In this document: positions 17,685 to 25,055 of the stretch, piece by piece
Position numbering within the stretch: position 1 is the stretch's first letter
Layout: every line of letters begins with the position of its first letter
Assembly: GCA_017650325.1 (NCBI GenBank)
Contig: JAGCFC010000059.1
Span: forward strand, 1 to 41,244
Source: Salinivirgaceae bacterium
Lineage (GTDB): Bacteria > Bacteroidota > Bacteroidia > Bacteroidales > SZUA-534
Length of the DNA: 41,244 nt
Reading direction: 5' to 3'
Notes under the pieces: generated by a model
The model's input: the letters and a program-made list of their open reading frames with translations, nothing else
What the model was told of the DNA's origin: nothing
The model's database searches: none
Position numbers and translations under genes: made by a program

Positions 17685-18437
17685 TTACTGTTTTATTTTA
17701 ATGCATCTGATAGGAATCATCCAAGAATAATTGTTGGAATGCCATGTAGACGCTCCTCCTGGCTGAATGCATGCTGCAGTTAAATAAGTGCCGTATTCGC
17801 TTTTGTATATATCTGTCGCCCAATATGATACACCATACGAATATGGAAACCATGGTACTGCGGTAAAGCCAGAAATGTTTAGAAAAGGACTATCATTGTC
17901 GATTTGCCAGTGAGTATTACCTTTTTCTCTTAATTTGTAACTTGCTATAGAATCGCGGTTGTGGTCGCTCAAGTAGTTTATTAGTTTTTCCCAGTCAGCA
18001 GCGGTTGGCACTCGCCAGCCTTCGGGCGCAATGTTCCGGTTGTCAGTGGCAACATCCCATGTGTAACTGAAACCATACGTGGCAATCATTTCAAGGTCGG
18101 CTGCGATATAATATGTGGTGTTTTGCAAAGCCAAATTCGGGAAGTATGTGTTCTGTTCTATACTGTCGCCTTCGCGATACCAAGTATAATCATCTTGTGA
18201 CAAGTTTTCCCCGTTTTGATAATGCGTAACCCTTAAATTCTCAGCCATCCATTCTTGTTCGCCGATTCGTATTGTTTTATACTCGTTACCATCAATGTCG
18301 GTAACTGTGCCGTATTCTTTTTGGGGATTGAATTGTGCGGTTGTACGTCCGTTAAATGGGCTTTGCGGCTCAGAGTCGTCTTTTTTGCAACTTGCAAGCA
18401 ACAGACCTACAAGGACAACCAATAATAACTTTTTCAT
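17685..18437 (-). CDS. FISUMP-domain lipoprotein (Fibrobacter succinogenes major paralogous domain)
   Basis: 250 residues. Lipobox MKKLLLVVLVGLLLASC (Cys17). The mature part fits the FISUMP domain: YGTVTDIDGNEYKTIRIG, EQEWMAENLRVTHYQNGENL, the central APEGWRVPTAADWEKLINYL and a final PIRCIK. Such proteins are surface lipoproteins or T9SS-linked secreted proteins of unknown activity, widespread as paralogues in gut and rumen Bacteroidota and Fibrobacteres; the fold is related to the C-type lectin-like formylglycine-generating enzyme group. The leader and signal-peptide DNA is nearly shared with the gene at 15680-16240. The ATG choice follows the lipobox. Confidence 0.88.
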   Translation of the reverse strand: MKKLLLVVLVGLLLASCKKDDSEPQSPFNGRTTAQFNPQKEYGTVTDIDGNEYKTIRIGEQEWMAENLRVTHYQNGENLSQDDYTWYREGDSIEQNTYFPNLALQNTTYYIAADLEMIATYGFSYTWDVATDNRNIAPEGWRVPTAADWEKLINYLSDHNRDSIASYKLREKGNTHWQIDNDSPFLNISGFTAVPWFPYSYGVSYWATDIYKSEYGTYLTAACIQPGGASTWHSNNYSWMIPIRCIKIKQ

Positions 18438-18495
18438 ACCTTAAAACTTAGAAACATATACTGAAATACAATTGCCCACCGCAACCTTAAAAGCA
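18380..18495. repeat. Shared leader/signal-peptide segment, copy 1 of 2
   Basis: About 115 bases covering the first ~20 codons and ~55 bases before the ATG resemble 16183-16302 closely (for example GAAACATATACTGA and ATACAATTG are in both). Similarity ends inside each gene after the lipobox. See the finding on mosaic 5' ends. Confidence 0.7.
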
Positions 18496-18549
18496 TGTCC
18501 GTTTTTTATACTCCAATTCCGACAATGTAAATAACAAATGGCCATTACT

Positions 18550-19656
18550 TTAATTTTTATAGTGCTCAAATTCAGGAGTTGGAATTAACGACAATTCGCT
18601 ACCAAGCGGAACTGAAAATTCGCCCTGTAATTCAATAAAATCAGTTGCACGTAAAGTGTATTTACCATTTTTGGGTACAGAACTGTTCTTTAATGTAATT
18701 GATTTCTTTACTGCATAATTAAATTTAGCAAAATCAAAATTTGATTTGTTTACTACCGTTTTACAGTCCATTTTCATATTATAATACCTAATATAATCTA
18801 TCTGATATGAATATGGCCAGTTAGTGTTTTCTGATACATTATTTTCGTCATCGCCAAACTTACCATCCTCAATGCCCATTGTAACATACATAATCATAGA
18901 TTCAAATTTTCCACAATACTTGCTTTCTGTTCCTCTAATTAACTTATCATCATAATAAAAGTTAATGTAATCGGGTGTCCATTCACATGCGAAAGTGTGA
19001 AATTTGTCGAAATCAACATAGAAATCATAATATGTCTTATTATCACCCGACCGCAATATCCATCTGTTGCCATTATCATGATACTCATCATTAGCCACCA
19101 TAGTATAATCCCTATAATATGCATTGCACGTATGGATATTCCTATATCCGTTAAATTCGTATATATCTATCTCACTCCAACTGGTATTATCTCCAGTTGT
19201 TTGACCATAAAGCCAAAAACTCGGGTTTATTCCTTTGAACTTATAGGCGTTTGGGAACCTGCAACGAATTTCAAAATATCCATATTTAAACCTATTCCTT
19301 TTTGAAAACAAAGCACCCTCAGAATAATATGCGTTGTAATATTTGTATTTATTGGAATCCCAATCCATTTCTTTACAAGTACATTTTTCCTTGATTGCCT
19401 TTAATGTAAGCACTCCATTCGAAAGCGAGAAATGAGAAGCTTGAGGCGTTTCGTCATACCTATATGCTGTTTTTTTGCCTTTGTCTTCACAAGTTCCCCA
19501 ATGATGAGTTGAACTCCATTTTTCTTGATTTATTGTCGTTCCATTGAATTCATCTGACAACGATTCATTCAATACCCAATTTTTGTCGTTGCTAGGATTT
19601 TGTGCACTTGTAAAAAGAGCCGTATTTACCAATATGCACAATAAATATTTTTTCAT
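18550..19656 (-). CDS. Glycoside hydrolase family 16 enzyme, secreted
   Basis: 368 residues from ATG 19656; a GTG two codons upstream overlaps the stop of the previous gene. Signal peptide MKKYLLCILVNTALFTSAQ. The GH16 jelly-roll is marked by LSDEFNGTTINQEKW, YGYFEIRCRFP, and the active-site motif SEIDIYEFNG, with nucleophile Glu162, Asp164 and acid/base Glu167 all intact. GH16 enzymes cleave beta-1,3- or beta-1,4-glucans, laminarin, lichenan, agar or carrageenan; the subfamily cannot be fixed by eye. The last ~70 residues after the catalytic domain (from CKTVVNKSNF) form an extra module that ends without a clear sorting signal. It sits between lipoprotein genes and no SusCD pair is adjacent. 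Confidence 0.88.
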   Translation of the reverse strand: MKKYLLCILVNTALFTSAQNPSNDKNWVLNESLSDEFNGTTINQEKWSSTHHWGTCEDKGKKTAYRYDETPQASHFSLSNGVLTLKAIKEKCTCKEMDWDSNKYKYYNAYYSEGALFSKRNRFKYGYFEIRCRFPNAYKFKGINPSFWLYGQTTGDNTSWSEIDIYEFNGYRNIHTCNAYYRDYTMVANDEYHDNGNRWILRSGDNKTYYDFYVDFDKFHTFACEWTPDYINFYYDDKLIRGTESKYCGKFESMIMYVTMGIEDGKFGDDENNVSENTNWPYSYQIDYIRYYNMKMDCKTVVNKSNFDFAKFNYAVKKSITLKNSSVPKNGKYTLRATDFIELQGEFSVPLGSELSLIPTPEFEHYKN

Positions 19657-19661
19657 ATCCA

Positions 19662-20081
19662 CTATTTTAACACCTTTCTACCAATAATTGTAATTGTTGA
19701 GCATTCATGTCTATGCTTATACTCTTCACGTATTATAATACTATCATTATTTAATTTTCCTTGAGCCCGAACTTCCAAATCCCAATAATCATATAAAGAG
19801 ATTTCTCCATCGGCATCTACCTTTATATGTCCTTTCTCTGAATCGAAATAATAGTATCTGCCAGGAATAGATCTGAAATACAACATAGAATCATCAACTA
19901 TTCCAACTTCAATAGTATCTTTCCCCGTAGTGTGCTTATCTATGCCTAAATCATCTCTATGATAATATTCATCTATTGAGCAGGAATAAGTTCCCATAAA
20001 ACTTTCCCTATAATCCTTTTCATCTTCTTTGCAACTCGAAAACAGCAAACCTGTTAACACTACAAACAATATTTTTTTCAT
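19662..20081 (-). CDS. Small lipoprotein, paralogue of the one at 15256-15675
   Basis: 139 residues. MKKILFVVLTGLLFSSC (Cys17) followed by KEDEKDYRES. Same length and architecture as its paralogue, with about 30 substitutions. Conserved stretches include DTIEVG, VDDSMLYF, YYYFDSEKGHIKV and TIIGRKVLK. The upstream gene is the S74/T9SS protein, not the lipoprotein seen upstream of the other copy. The stop overlaps by one base a possible GTG start of the GH16 gene, so the two are tightly packed. No known family. Duplication and divergence inside one locus suggest a surface role under diversifying or locus-specific selection, but this is inference. Confidence 0.8.
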   Translation of the reverse strand: MKKILFVVLTGLLFSSCKEDEKDYRESFMGTYSCSIDEYYHRDDLGIDKHTTGKDTIEVGIVDDSMLYFRSIPGRYYYFDSEKGHIKVDADGEISLYDYWDLEVRAQGKLNNDSIIIREEYKHRHECSTITIIGRKVLK

Positions 20082-20085
20082 TTTT

Positions 20086-21126
20086 CTATTTCTCCGTAAT
20101 AATCATCCTCCTGCTATCTGCCTCAACCCCTCCAATAGCCAATGTGTATATATACATTCCCGCGCTTAACTCGTTGCCGCAGATAGTAACACTACCATTA
20201 CCTATTGCTGTTATCGGCTTAGTGAGCAAAAGATTGCCATTGAGCGAAAATACATAAATGCACGCATTTTCGGCATTCTCCGGCACAAAATATTTAATCA
20301 CGGTTTGTGTGCTGAACGGGTTGGGCGAGTTTTGGAAAAGAAATGCATTTGTGGTAATATCCTCTTTTTCAACTGTTCTTTCTATTTCAACATCCTCCTC
20401 AACTTCTTCTTCTCCGTTAGTTGCAGATGGAGCAACCATAAATTTTCGTCCACCATGCGGATTTTTAAACGAGTTGTTGTTTGAAGCGAGTTCTTTCTCG
20501 AGTTCCTTGATTTTCTCGCTTTGAGCAGAAACCGTATTCTGGAGTTCTTGCACCATCTCGACAAGGATAGGTATAAAGCCAATATAATCGATTGAATATT
20601 TGCCTGTTGAGTCATCTTTATATGTTAGTTCCGGATAGATTTTCTAAATATCTTGAGCCTTGAACCCGTAGTGTTCGTGATTGAATTTTGGGCGTTCCTT
20701 TTCGGGCAATCTGCCCATGAACTCTTTGGTAAAGTGATATTTATATGGTTTAATCTGTCTGAACTTGTCTTGCTCTTTATTCAACTTCTTGAAATCGCAC
20801 TTAAATGTCGAGTCGGAGTCGGTATAAGTTCGGTTCGCATGAATTGTCTGCACAAAAATTGTCCCCACACGTTTTTTATCTTTTCCCAGTTGCAAATACC
20901 AGTCTCGGTCCGGGTAAATACACGGGGATGAACATAATCCGGTTGCATCCATATAAACATCGGACCATTCATCAAATCTGATTTTACTCCAATTGTAATC
21001 AATATCTAACGCAAACTGCGGATTGGTTGTTCCAATACCTACGTAACCATTACTATTAACCTTGATTTGTGCGTTTGCACCCATTGCGCAGCAAATGGCT
21101 GCAATAATTAAAAATTGTTTTTTCAT
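20086..21126 (-). pseudogene. S74-like chaperone-domain protein with T9SS sorting signal, split by in-frame TAG
   Basis: Two open frames, 20644-21126 and 20086-20556, are in the same reading frame and together make one typical protein of about 346 codons. Order: signal peptide (MKKQFLIIAAICCAMGANA); VGIGTTNPQFALDI, the usual head of tail-fibre-like Bacteroidota proteins; S74-like region (TYTDSDSTFK, YGFKAQDI, then KIYPELTYKDDSTGKYSIDY, GFIPILVEMVQEL); a coiled coil (QNTVSAQSEKIKELEKELAS); linker; and a Por sorting domain (FLFQNSPNPFSTQT, then ELSAGMYIYTLAIGG). A TAG at 20644-20646 stands between AQDI and KIYPEL, where the family normally has Glu or Gln (AQEVEKVFPEL type). One substitution from GAG or CAG restores the gene. 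Truncated as read: no sorting signal, so not exported by T9SS. Confidence 0.85.
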
Positions 21127-21167
21127 AAAATGCTAAAATTTAAAGTTATACTTAAAAAGAAGATTTC

Positions 21168-21554
21168 TCATTTCACTGTAACATTGTTACTATAAACCAC
21201 AGTACTGCCACTGCTCACCACAATGGTATAGCAGCCGTTGCCGTAGTTGCGCAGGGTATAAACCAATGTGGCGCCAGCCGCGGCATTAGCGTTTACCACT
21301 TTGGTACCATTCCGGTAGATTTCAACTTTGCCGTCTTGGCTATTGCTTGGGAACGACACGTTTAGTGCTGTTGTAGTGGAATTGTAGGAGACTTTTGGTG
21401 TTGTATTTACACTAAGGCATTTGTGAGGTCTATGATGTCTGGCATCATGATTATTATTAGTTGTTTTATAAACAACACTCTTTGTTTGTGCAGATGCCTC
21501 AGCAATCACACCCGAAACTGCAATTAGAGCAGCCACCAGAAATACTTTTTTCAT
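21168..21554 (-). CDS. Small secreted Ig-like/beta-sandwich protein
   Basis: 128 residues from ATG 21554, which begins a signal peptide (MKKVFLVAALIAVSGVIAEA). The frame is open upstream into the palindromic repeats, but that extension is not protein-like. After a His/Asn-rich linker (NNNHDARHHRPHK), the mature domain of about 80 residues has Ig-like or DUF3244-like strands (ALNVSFPSNSQDGKVEIYRN, then YTIVVSSGSTVVYSNNVTVK). No Por CTD is separate from this domain, though the domain itself resembles one. It starts the minus-strand cluster, with the S74 pseudogene 41 bases downstream. Function unknown. Confidence 0.7.
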   Translation of the reverse strand: MKKVFLVAALIAVSGVIAEASAQTKSVVYKTTNNNHDARHHRPHKCLSVNTTPKVSYNSTTTALNVSFPSNSQDGKVEIYRNGTKVVNANAAAGATLVYTLRNYGNGCYTIVVSSGSTVVYSNNVTVK

Positions 21555-21618
21555 TTCAAAAAAATTTATGTTTTGCTGCGTTAAAGTTATGGGCCGTACT
21601 GCCCTCGGCGCAAGAGGT

Positions 21619-21635
21619 TGTTCCCGTCGGGAACA
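21619..21635. repeat. Palindrome, copy 1
   Basis: TGTTCCCGTCGGGAACA: perfect arms of seven bases around a three-base centre, 24 bases from the second copy. Confidence 0.8.
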
Positions 21636-21658
21636 TCTTATATGTTTGATTTTCAATA

Positions 21659-21677
21659 TTGTTCCCGTTGGGAACAA
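21659..21677. repeat. Palindrome, copy 2
   Basis: TTGTTCCCGTTGGGAACAA: arms of eight bases around GTT. Shares GTTCCCGTYGGGAAC with copy 1. It could be an operator pair or a REP-like element. Confidence 0.8.
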
Positions 21678-21864
21678 CTTCTCAGGGTATAAACAACAAC
21701 ACTAAGCCATTTGTTGCAATCATGTCTGATTGTGAGAAATTTTACTGATATTCAAATGTTTATGTTATTATTGGCGATTTGGCGCGATTTTGGGTTCTTG
21801 CATCAAAATTGTTGTTTTAGGTGTTTTTTCGGGTATGAAATGGCCTTTTATACAGCTGAAAAGC

Positions 21865-21872
21865 TAATTTTG
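21865..21872 (+). promoter_or_regulatory. Candidate -7 box of the TPR regulator
   Basis: TAATTTTG, an exact TAnnTTTG match 21 bases before ATG 21894. No convincing -33 element. Confidence 0.35.
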
Positions 21873-21893
21873 CATAAAAAAAGTGGCACTGAT

Positions 21894-23492
21894 ATGAAAA
21901 GAATGGGGGCTATAATTCTATTTATTTCAATGTTTTTTGCCGCCGCTTGCTCGAAAAAAAGCGAGGCATACCGGCAACTCGAACATATTGATTCTGTCTT
22001 ATTTGCCAATTTTCCCGATTCGGCAAAATCGTTGCTAAGAGGAATAGCACCCGAAACAGAAGCCGATAGTGCTTATTACAATATATTGAAAACACAAACC
22101 AATTATCTGCTTTACTCAACAGACTATGATTTCAGAGATATTGACTTTAGCATAAAATATTACCAGAAGCATTACAACGCGCAGAAGTTGTCGAATGCAT
22201 ATTATTATAAAGCAATGATTTATGTCGACCATGATTCGTTGACACAGGAAACAGTTCTGCTGTTGAAAGAAGCCGAGAAACTGTCGGAAGAAACCACAGA
22301 CAATAATCTTAAAAACAAAATATGCTCGGCACTTGCTTATTTAAATGGCGTTTTAGGGAATTATGGCGAATCGCTCAAATATGCTAAAAAAGAGTATTTC
22401 TATGCAAAAAAACTTAACAACAACAGAGATATCGCTTACGGATTGTTAAGACTTTCAACCAATTATGAAATAAGCGGCATGAAAGATAGTGCGGTATTTT
22501 GCATTAATGAGTGCAACAAGCTTGTCCAGTATATAAACAATGATGATAAGGCTTTTGTTTATACCCTATTAGGCGAAAGTTTTATAAGCACTGATGTCGA
22601 TTCTGCCCAGTATTACTTTGTCAGAGCGTTAAAGCACAAAAAAAGTTCAACAGCCTATCAAAATCTGATGGAGATATATTTCGCAAAAAACGACAGCACG
22701 GCAGCCAAACGTTACTGCGACTCGGCTCTAATGCTGGCTTGGACTAAACAGAAAATAGGTATTTATTCGCAACTCGCACAAAAATACTACGATGGCAACG
22801 ATATAGCTGATTTGAAGGCTGTTACCGATAAAATCATAAGCACTCACAATGATATTTTGGTTGAAGACCAAAATAAATTCTTCCTGGAAATGCAGCGTAA
22901 GTTTGATTTTGAGAAACAGCAAATAGTATATAACAGAAATGTAAGTGTCTGCTTTTTGGCTATCATAATTTTGTTCGCCATTTGTATAATTTTACATCTG
23001 CGGCGCAAACATGAGAAGCAGTTAACCATTCAAAAAGAATTGGAATGGGAGAATCGCAACTTACAGTTACTTAATGATTTGTGCGAAGCAAAACGCATAA
23101 TCACCGACCACGAACTGCACATTAGAGAACTTGAAACTGAAAATTCAAAACTTGCAGAATTATCCGACAATCAAGAATACCTAAACACCAAACGACATAT
23201 TTCGGAAGTGTTGGAAAGCGGGCGCAGCATCTACCACAAAATCGAAAACAACGAATGCATCTGTGATGATAAAGATTTATGGGTTCACTGCATATTCTAC
23301 TGCATGTATAATGTTGCAAATAAGGTGATGGTGGTTTTCGGCCATTATCGGAATCTTTCAATAGACGAGAAAATCTTTGTTATGGTTGATGAGGCTTTCT
23401 CCAAAGAAGACGATGAGGTAGCAAAAATACTCGACATCTCCCCCATAACCGTCCGCACCCGCCGCACAAAATTGAAATCGAAGTTATTGTAG
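21894..23492 (+). CDS. Membrane-anchored TPR protein with C-terminal LuxR-like HTH (signalling regulator)
   Basis: 532 residues from ATG 21894. The N-terminus MKRMGAIILFISMFFAAAC carries a lipobox (Cys19). Residues about 30-340 form TPR-like helical repeats (LANFPDSAKSLL-type, SLKYAKKEYFYAKKL, SAQYYFVRALKHK). A transmembrane helix (about 349-369, VCFLAIIILFAICIILHL) is followed by a cytoplasmic coiled coil and a terminal HTH (SIDEKIFVMVDEAF, EVAKILDISPITVRTRRTKL). This architecture, extracytoplasmic TPR sensor plus cytoplasmic DNA-binding tail, is common in Bacteroidales and usually controls nearby surface genes. It is divergent from the lipoprotein/T9SS cluster and separated from it by the palindromes, so it is a natural candidate regulator of that cluster. 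The ligand is unknown. Confidence 0.8.
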   Translation: MKRMGAIILFISMFFAAACSKKSEAYRQLEHIDSVLFANFPDSAKSLLRGIAPETEADSAYYNILKTQTNYLLYSTDYDFRDIDFSIKYYQKHYNAQKLSNAYYYKAMIYVDHDSLTQETVLLLKEAEKLSEETTDNNLKNKICSALAYLNGVLGNYGESLKYAKKEYFYAKKLNNNRDIAYGLLRLSTNYEISGMKDSAVFCINECNKLVQYINNDDKAFVYTLLGESFISTDVDSAQYYFVRALKHKKSSTAYQNLMEIYFAKNDSTAAKRYCDSALMLAWTKQKIGIYSQLAQKYYDGNDIADLKAVTDKIISTHNDILVEDQNKFFLEMQRKFDFEKQQIVYNRNVSVCFLAIIILFAICIILHLRRKHEKQLTIQKELEWENRNLQLLNDLCEAKRIITDHELHIRELETENSKLAELSDNQEYLNTKRHISEVLESGRSIYHKIENNECICDDKDLWVHCIFYCMYNVANKVMVVFGHYRNLSIDEKIFVMVDEAFSKEDDEVAKILDISPITVRTRRTKLKSKLL

Positions 23493-23508
23493 CCAGCCAT
23501 ATCTTTTC

Positions 23509-23599
23509 CACAAATAACCGAACAAAATCGCTACAAATAACCGAACAAAATCGTCACAAACAACCGAACAAAACCGTCACAAATAACCGAAAATTCACA
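23509..23599. repeat. Four tandem 23-bp iteron-like repeats
   Basis: Units begin at 23509, 23532, 23555 and 23578; each contains ACAAAYAACCGAA and the first three continue with CAAAAYCG. The fourth decays after CCGAA. The 23-base period is not a multiple of three and no frame uses it. The array lies just upstream of the -33 element of the DUF4143 gene. Confidence 0.9.
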
Positions 23600-23606
23600 A
23601 AACGCT

Positions 23607-23637
23607 TGCATAATTAAATAATAATCAATAGTTTTGT
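23607..23637 (+). promoter_or_regulatory. Promoter of the DUF4143 ATPase gene
   Basis: TTGC (23607-23610), 19-base spacer, TAGTTTTG (23630-23637): a good Bacteroidota promoter. It lies eight bases after the tandem repeats and 28 bases before the ATG, so a protein bound to the repeats would affect RNA polymerase. Confidence 0.55.
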
Positions 23638-23665
23638 TGCCAGCATTCAAAAGCAAGTTTTTTGT

Positions 23666-24943
23666 ATGAAAACCGACTATAAACAAAGAATTGCAGACAG
23701 ACTTTTGGCACGCAAATTAGCAGGCAAGGGTGCGGTATTGATTGAGGGTCCAAAGTGGTGCGGCAAGACAACCACTGCCAGACAACAAGCTGCAAGCATG
23801 CTTGACCTTGGCGACAGTGGCGTGCTGAAACAAAGCTTGCAAATGATGGAAATAAGCCCAAAAACGCTTTTGCAAGGTAATACTCCACGCCTGATTGACG
23901 AGTGGCAAACAATTCCGCCGCTGTGGGACTCGATACGAGGCGAGGTTGATATGAGGAGCGATTTCTCGCAATTCATTCTTACTGGCTCATCGGTGCTCCC
24001 AATGGCCGACGAAACCATACATAGCGGTACTGGGCGTTTCGCCACAATCAAAATGCGGCCAATGTCGCTTTTCGAGTCGGGCGATTCGTCGGGGAAAGTC
24101 AGCTTGCAGGAACTCTTCAACGGCAATTCGATAGAGCCAATCGAATGCAATACAAACCTCCGTCAGATTGCCTATCTCGTTTGCCGTGGTGGTTGGCCAA
24201 TGGCGACATTCCTTAAAGGCAATCTTGCGCTCGACCAGGCATTAGATTACGTTGATTCGGTGGTTGAGCGTGATATTCAGCGGGTTGATGGTGTGAGGCG
24301 CAGCCCCGAACGAGCGCGGCTGCTTTTGCGCTCATACGCCAGAAACATTTCACAACAGGTTTCTTACAGCACAATCAAGGCCGATATGCAGGCGAATGAT
24401 TCTCAAACACTTGACGAGGATACAGTGGCAGATTACATAAAGGCATTCAAAAAATTGTTTGTCATTGAAGACCTTGCCGCCTGGAATCCGAATCTTCGCA
24501 GCAAATCGGCCATCCGCACCAGCGACACTCGGCATTTTGTCGACCCGAGTATCGGAACCGCCGCCCTCGGCCTTGGCCCCGACGACCTTGTGAACGACCT
24601 TGAATCGTTTGGGCTGTTTTTCGAGGATATGGCAGTCCGTGATTTGCGTGTGTTTGCGGAAGCTCTCGATGGCAGGCTGTACCACTATCGCGACAGCTCA
24701 GGTCTTGAGTGCGACACCGTACTGCACCGCCGCAACGGCACGTATGCACTGATTGAGGTTAAACTTGGTGGCGAGAAACTGATTAATGATAGTGTGGCTG
24801 CGCTGAAAGAGCTATCCGAAACTATCGACACTACCCGTATGCCAAAGCCTTCGTTTATGATGGTGCTTACAGCCGTTGGTCAATATGCCTATCAGCGTCC
24901 CGATGGCATATTTGTGGTACCGATAAGTTGCATAAGAGACTAA
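23666..24943 (+). CDS. AAA-type ATPase with DUF4143 domain
   Basis: 425 residues. Walker A GPKWCGKTT (28-36), Walker B-like LIDEWQ (77-82) and a sensor segment FILTGSS place it in the AAA_14 group. The C-terminal part is DUF4143, with the region TVADYIKAFKKLFVIEDL acting as a winged-helix-like segment and FFEDMAVRDL before a PD-(D/E)xK-like core (ECDTVLH, then YALIEVKLGG). These ATPases are widely spread, often in many copies, and their cellular role is unclear; DNA binding or nuclease-like action has been suggested from the fold. No toxin or partner gene is adjacent. It is preceded by its own promoter and a repeat array that may be its binding site. The gene is GC-richer than the lipoprotein cluster. 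Confidence 0.9.
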   Translation: MKTDYKQRIADRLLARKLAGKGAVLIEGPKWCGKTTTARQQAASMLDLGDSGVLKQSLQMMEISPKTLLQGNTPRLIDEWQTIPPLWDSIRGEVDMRSDFSQFILTGSSVLPMADETIHSGTGRFATIKMRPMSLFESGDSSGKVSLQELFNGNSIEPIECNTNLRQIAYLVCRGGWPMATFLKGNLALDQALDYVDSVVERDIQRVDGVRRSPERARLLLRSYARNISQQVSYSTIKADMQANDSQTLDEDTVADYIKAFKKLFVIEDLAAWNPNLRSKSAIRTSDTRHFVDPSIGTAALGLGPDDLVNDLESFGLFFEDMAVRDLRVFAEALDGRLYHYRDSSGLECDTVLHRRNGTYALIEVKLGGEKLINDSVAALKELSETIDTTRMPKPSFMMVLTAVGQYAYQRPDGIFVVPISCIRD

Positions 24944-25023
24944 AAATGCCCAACAGGAAAGCTTCGTTATTGTACCACATTTTCCCTTCTGCCATTTCAA
25001 ACACCCTCAACCAAAAATTATGC

Positions 25024-25031
25024 TACATTTG
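25024..25031 (+). promoter_or_regulatory. Candidate -7 box of the phosphatidylserine synthase gene
   Basis: TACATTTG, an exact TAnnTTTG match 25 bases before ATG 25056. The -33 element is not clear. Confidence 0.4.
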
Positions 25032-25055
25032 CATCCGTTTTAAAACAGCTGAACA

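Larger units (their letters stand above)
21555..21893. other. Divergent intergenic region with two palindromes
   Basis: 339 bases between the small secreted protein (minus) and the TPR regulator (plus). It contains two GTTCCC-3-GGGAAC palindromes (21619-21635, 21659-21677) and a -7-like box (21865-21872). The plus frame is open from 21711 but the lipobox supports ATG 21894. No RNA gene recognised. Confidence 0.6.

Noticed and set aside
121..20646. Stop-codon reassignment as the explanation for the in-frame TAA and TAG
   Set aside because: TAA, TAG and TGA all end clear genes in the window (for example TAA after the T9SS cargo gene, TAG after the LacI gene, TGA after mnmA), and the two cases involve different codons. 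Single mutations or base errors are simpler.
21555..21677. N-terminal extension of the small Ig-like protein through the palindromes
   Set aside because: The signal peptide begins at ATG 21554, and the upstream codons spell a basic low-complexity stretch covering a repeat.
23509..23599. CRISPR array
   Set aside because: Units are contiguous with no spacers, only four copies, and no cas genes are near.
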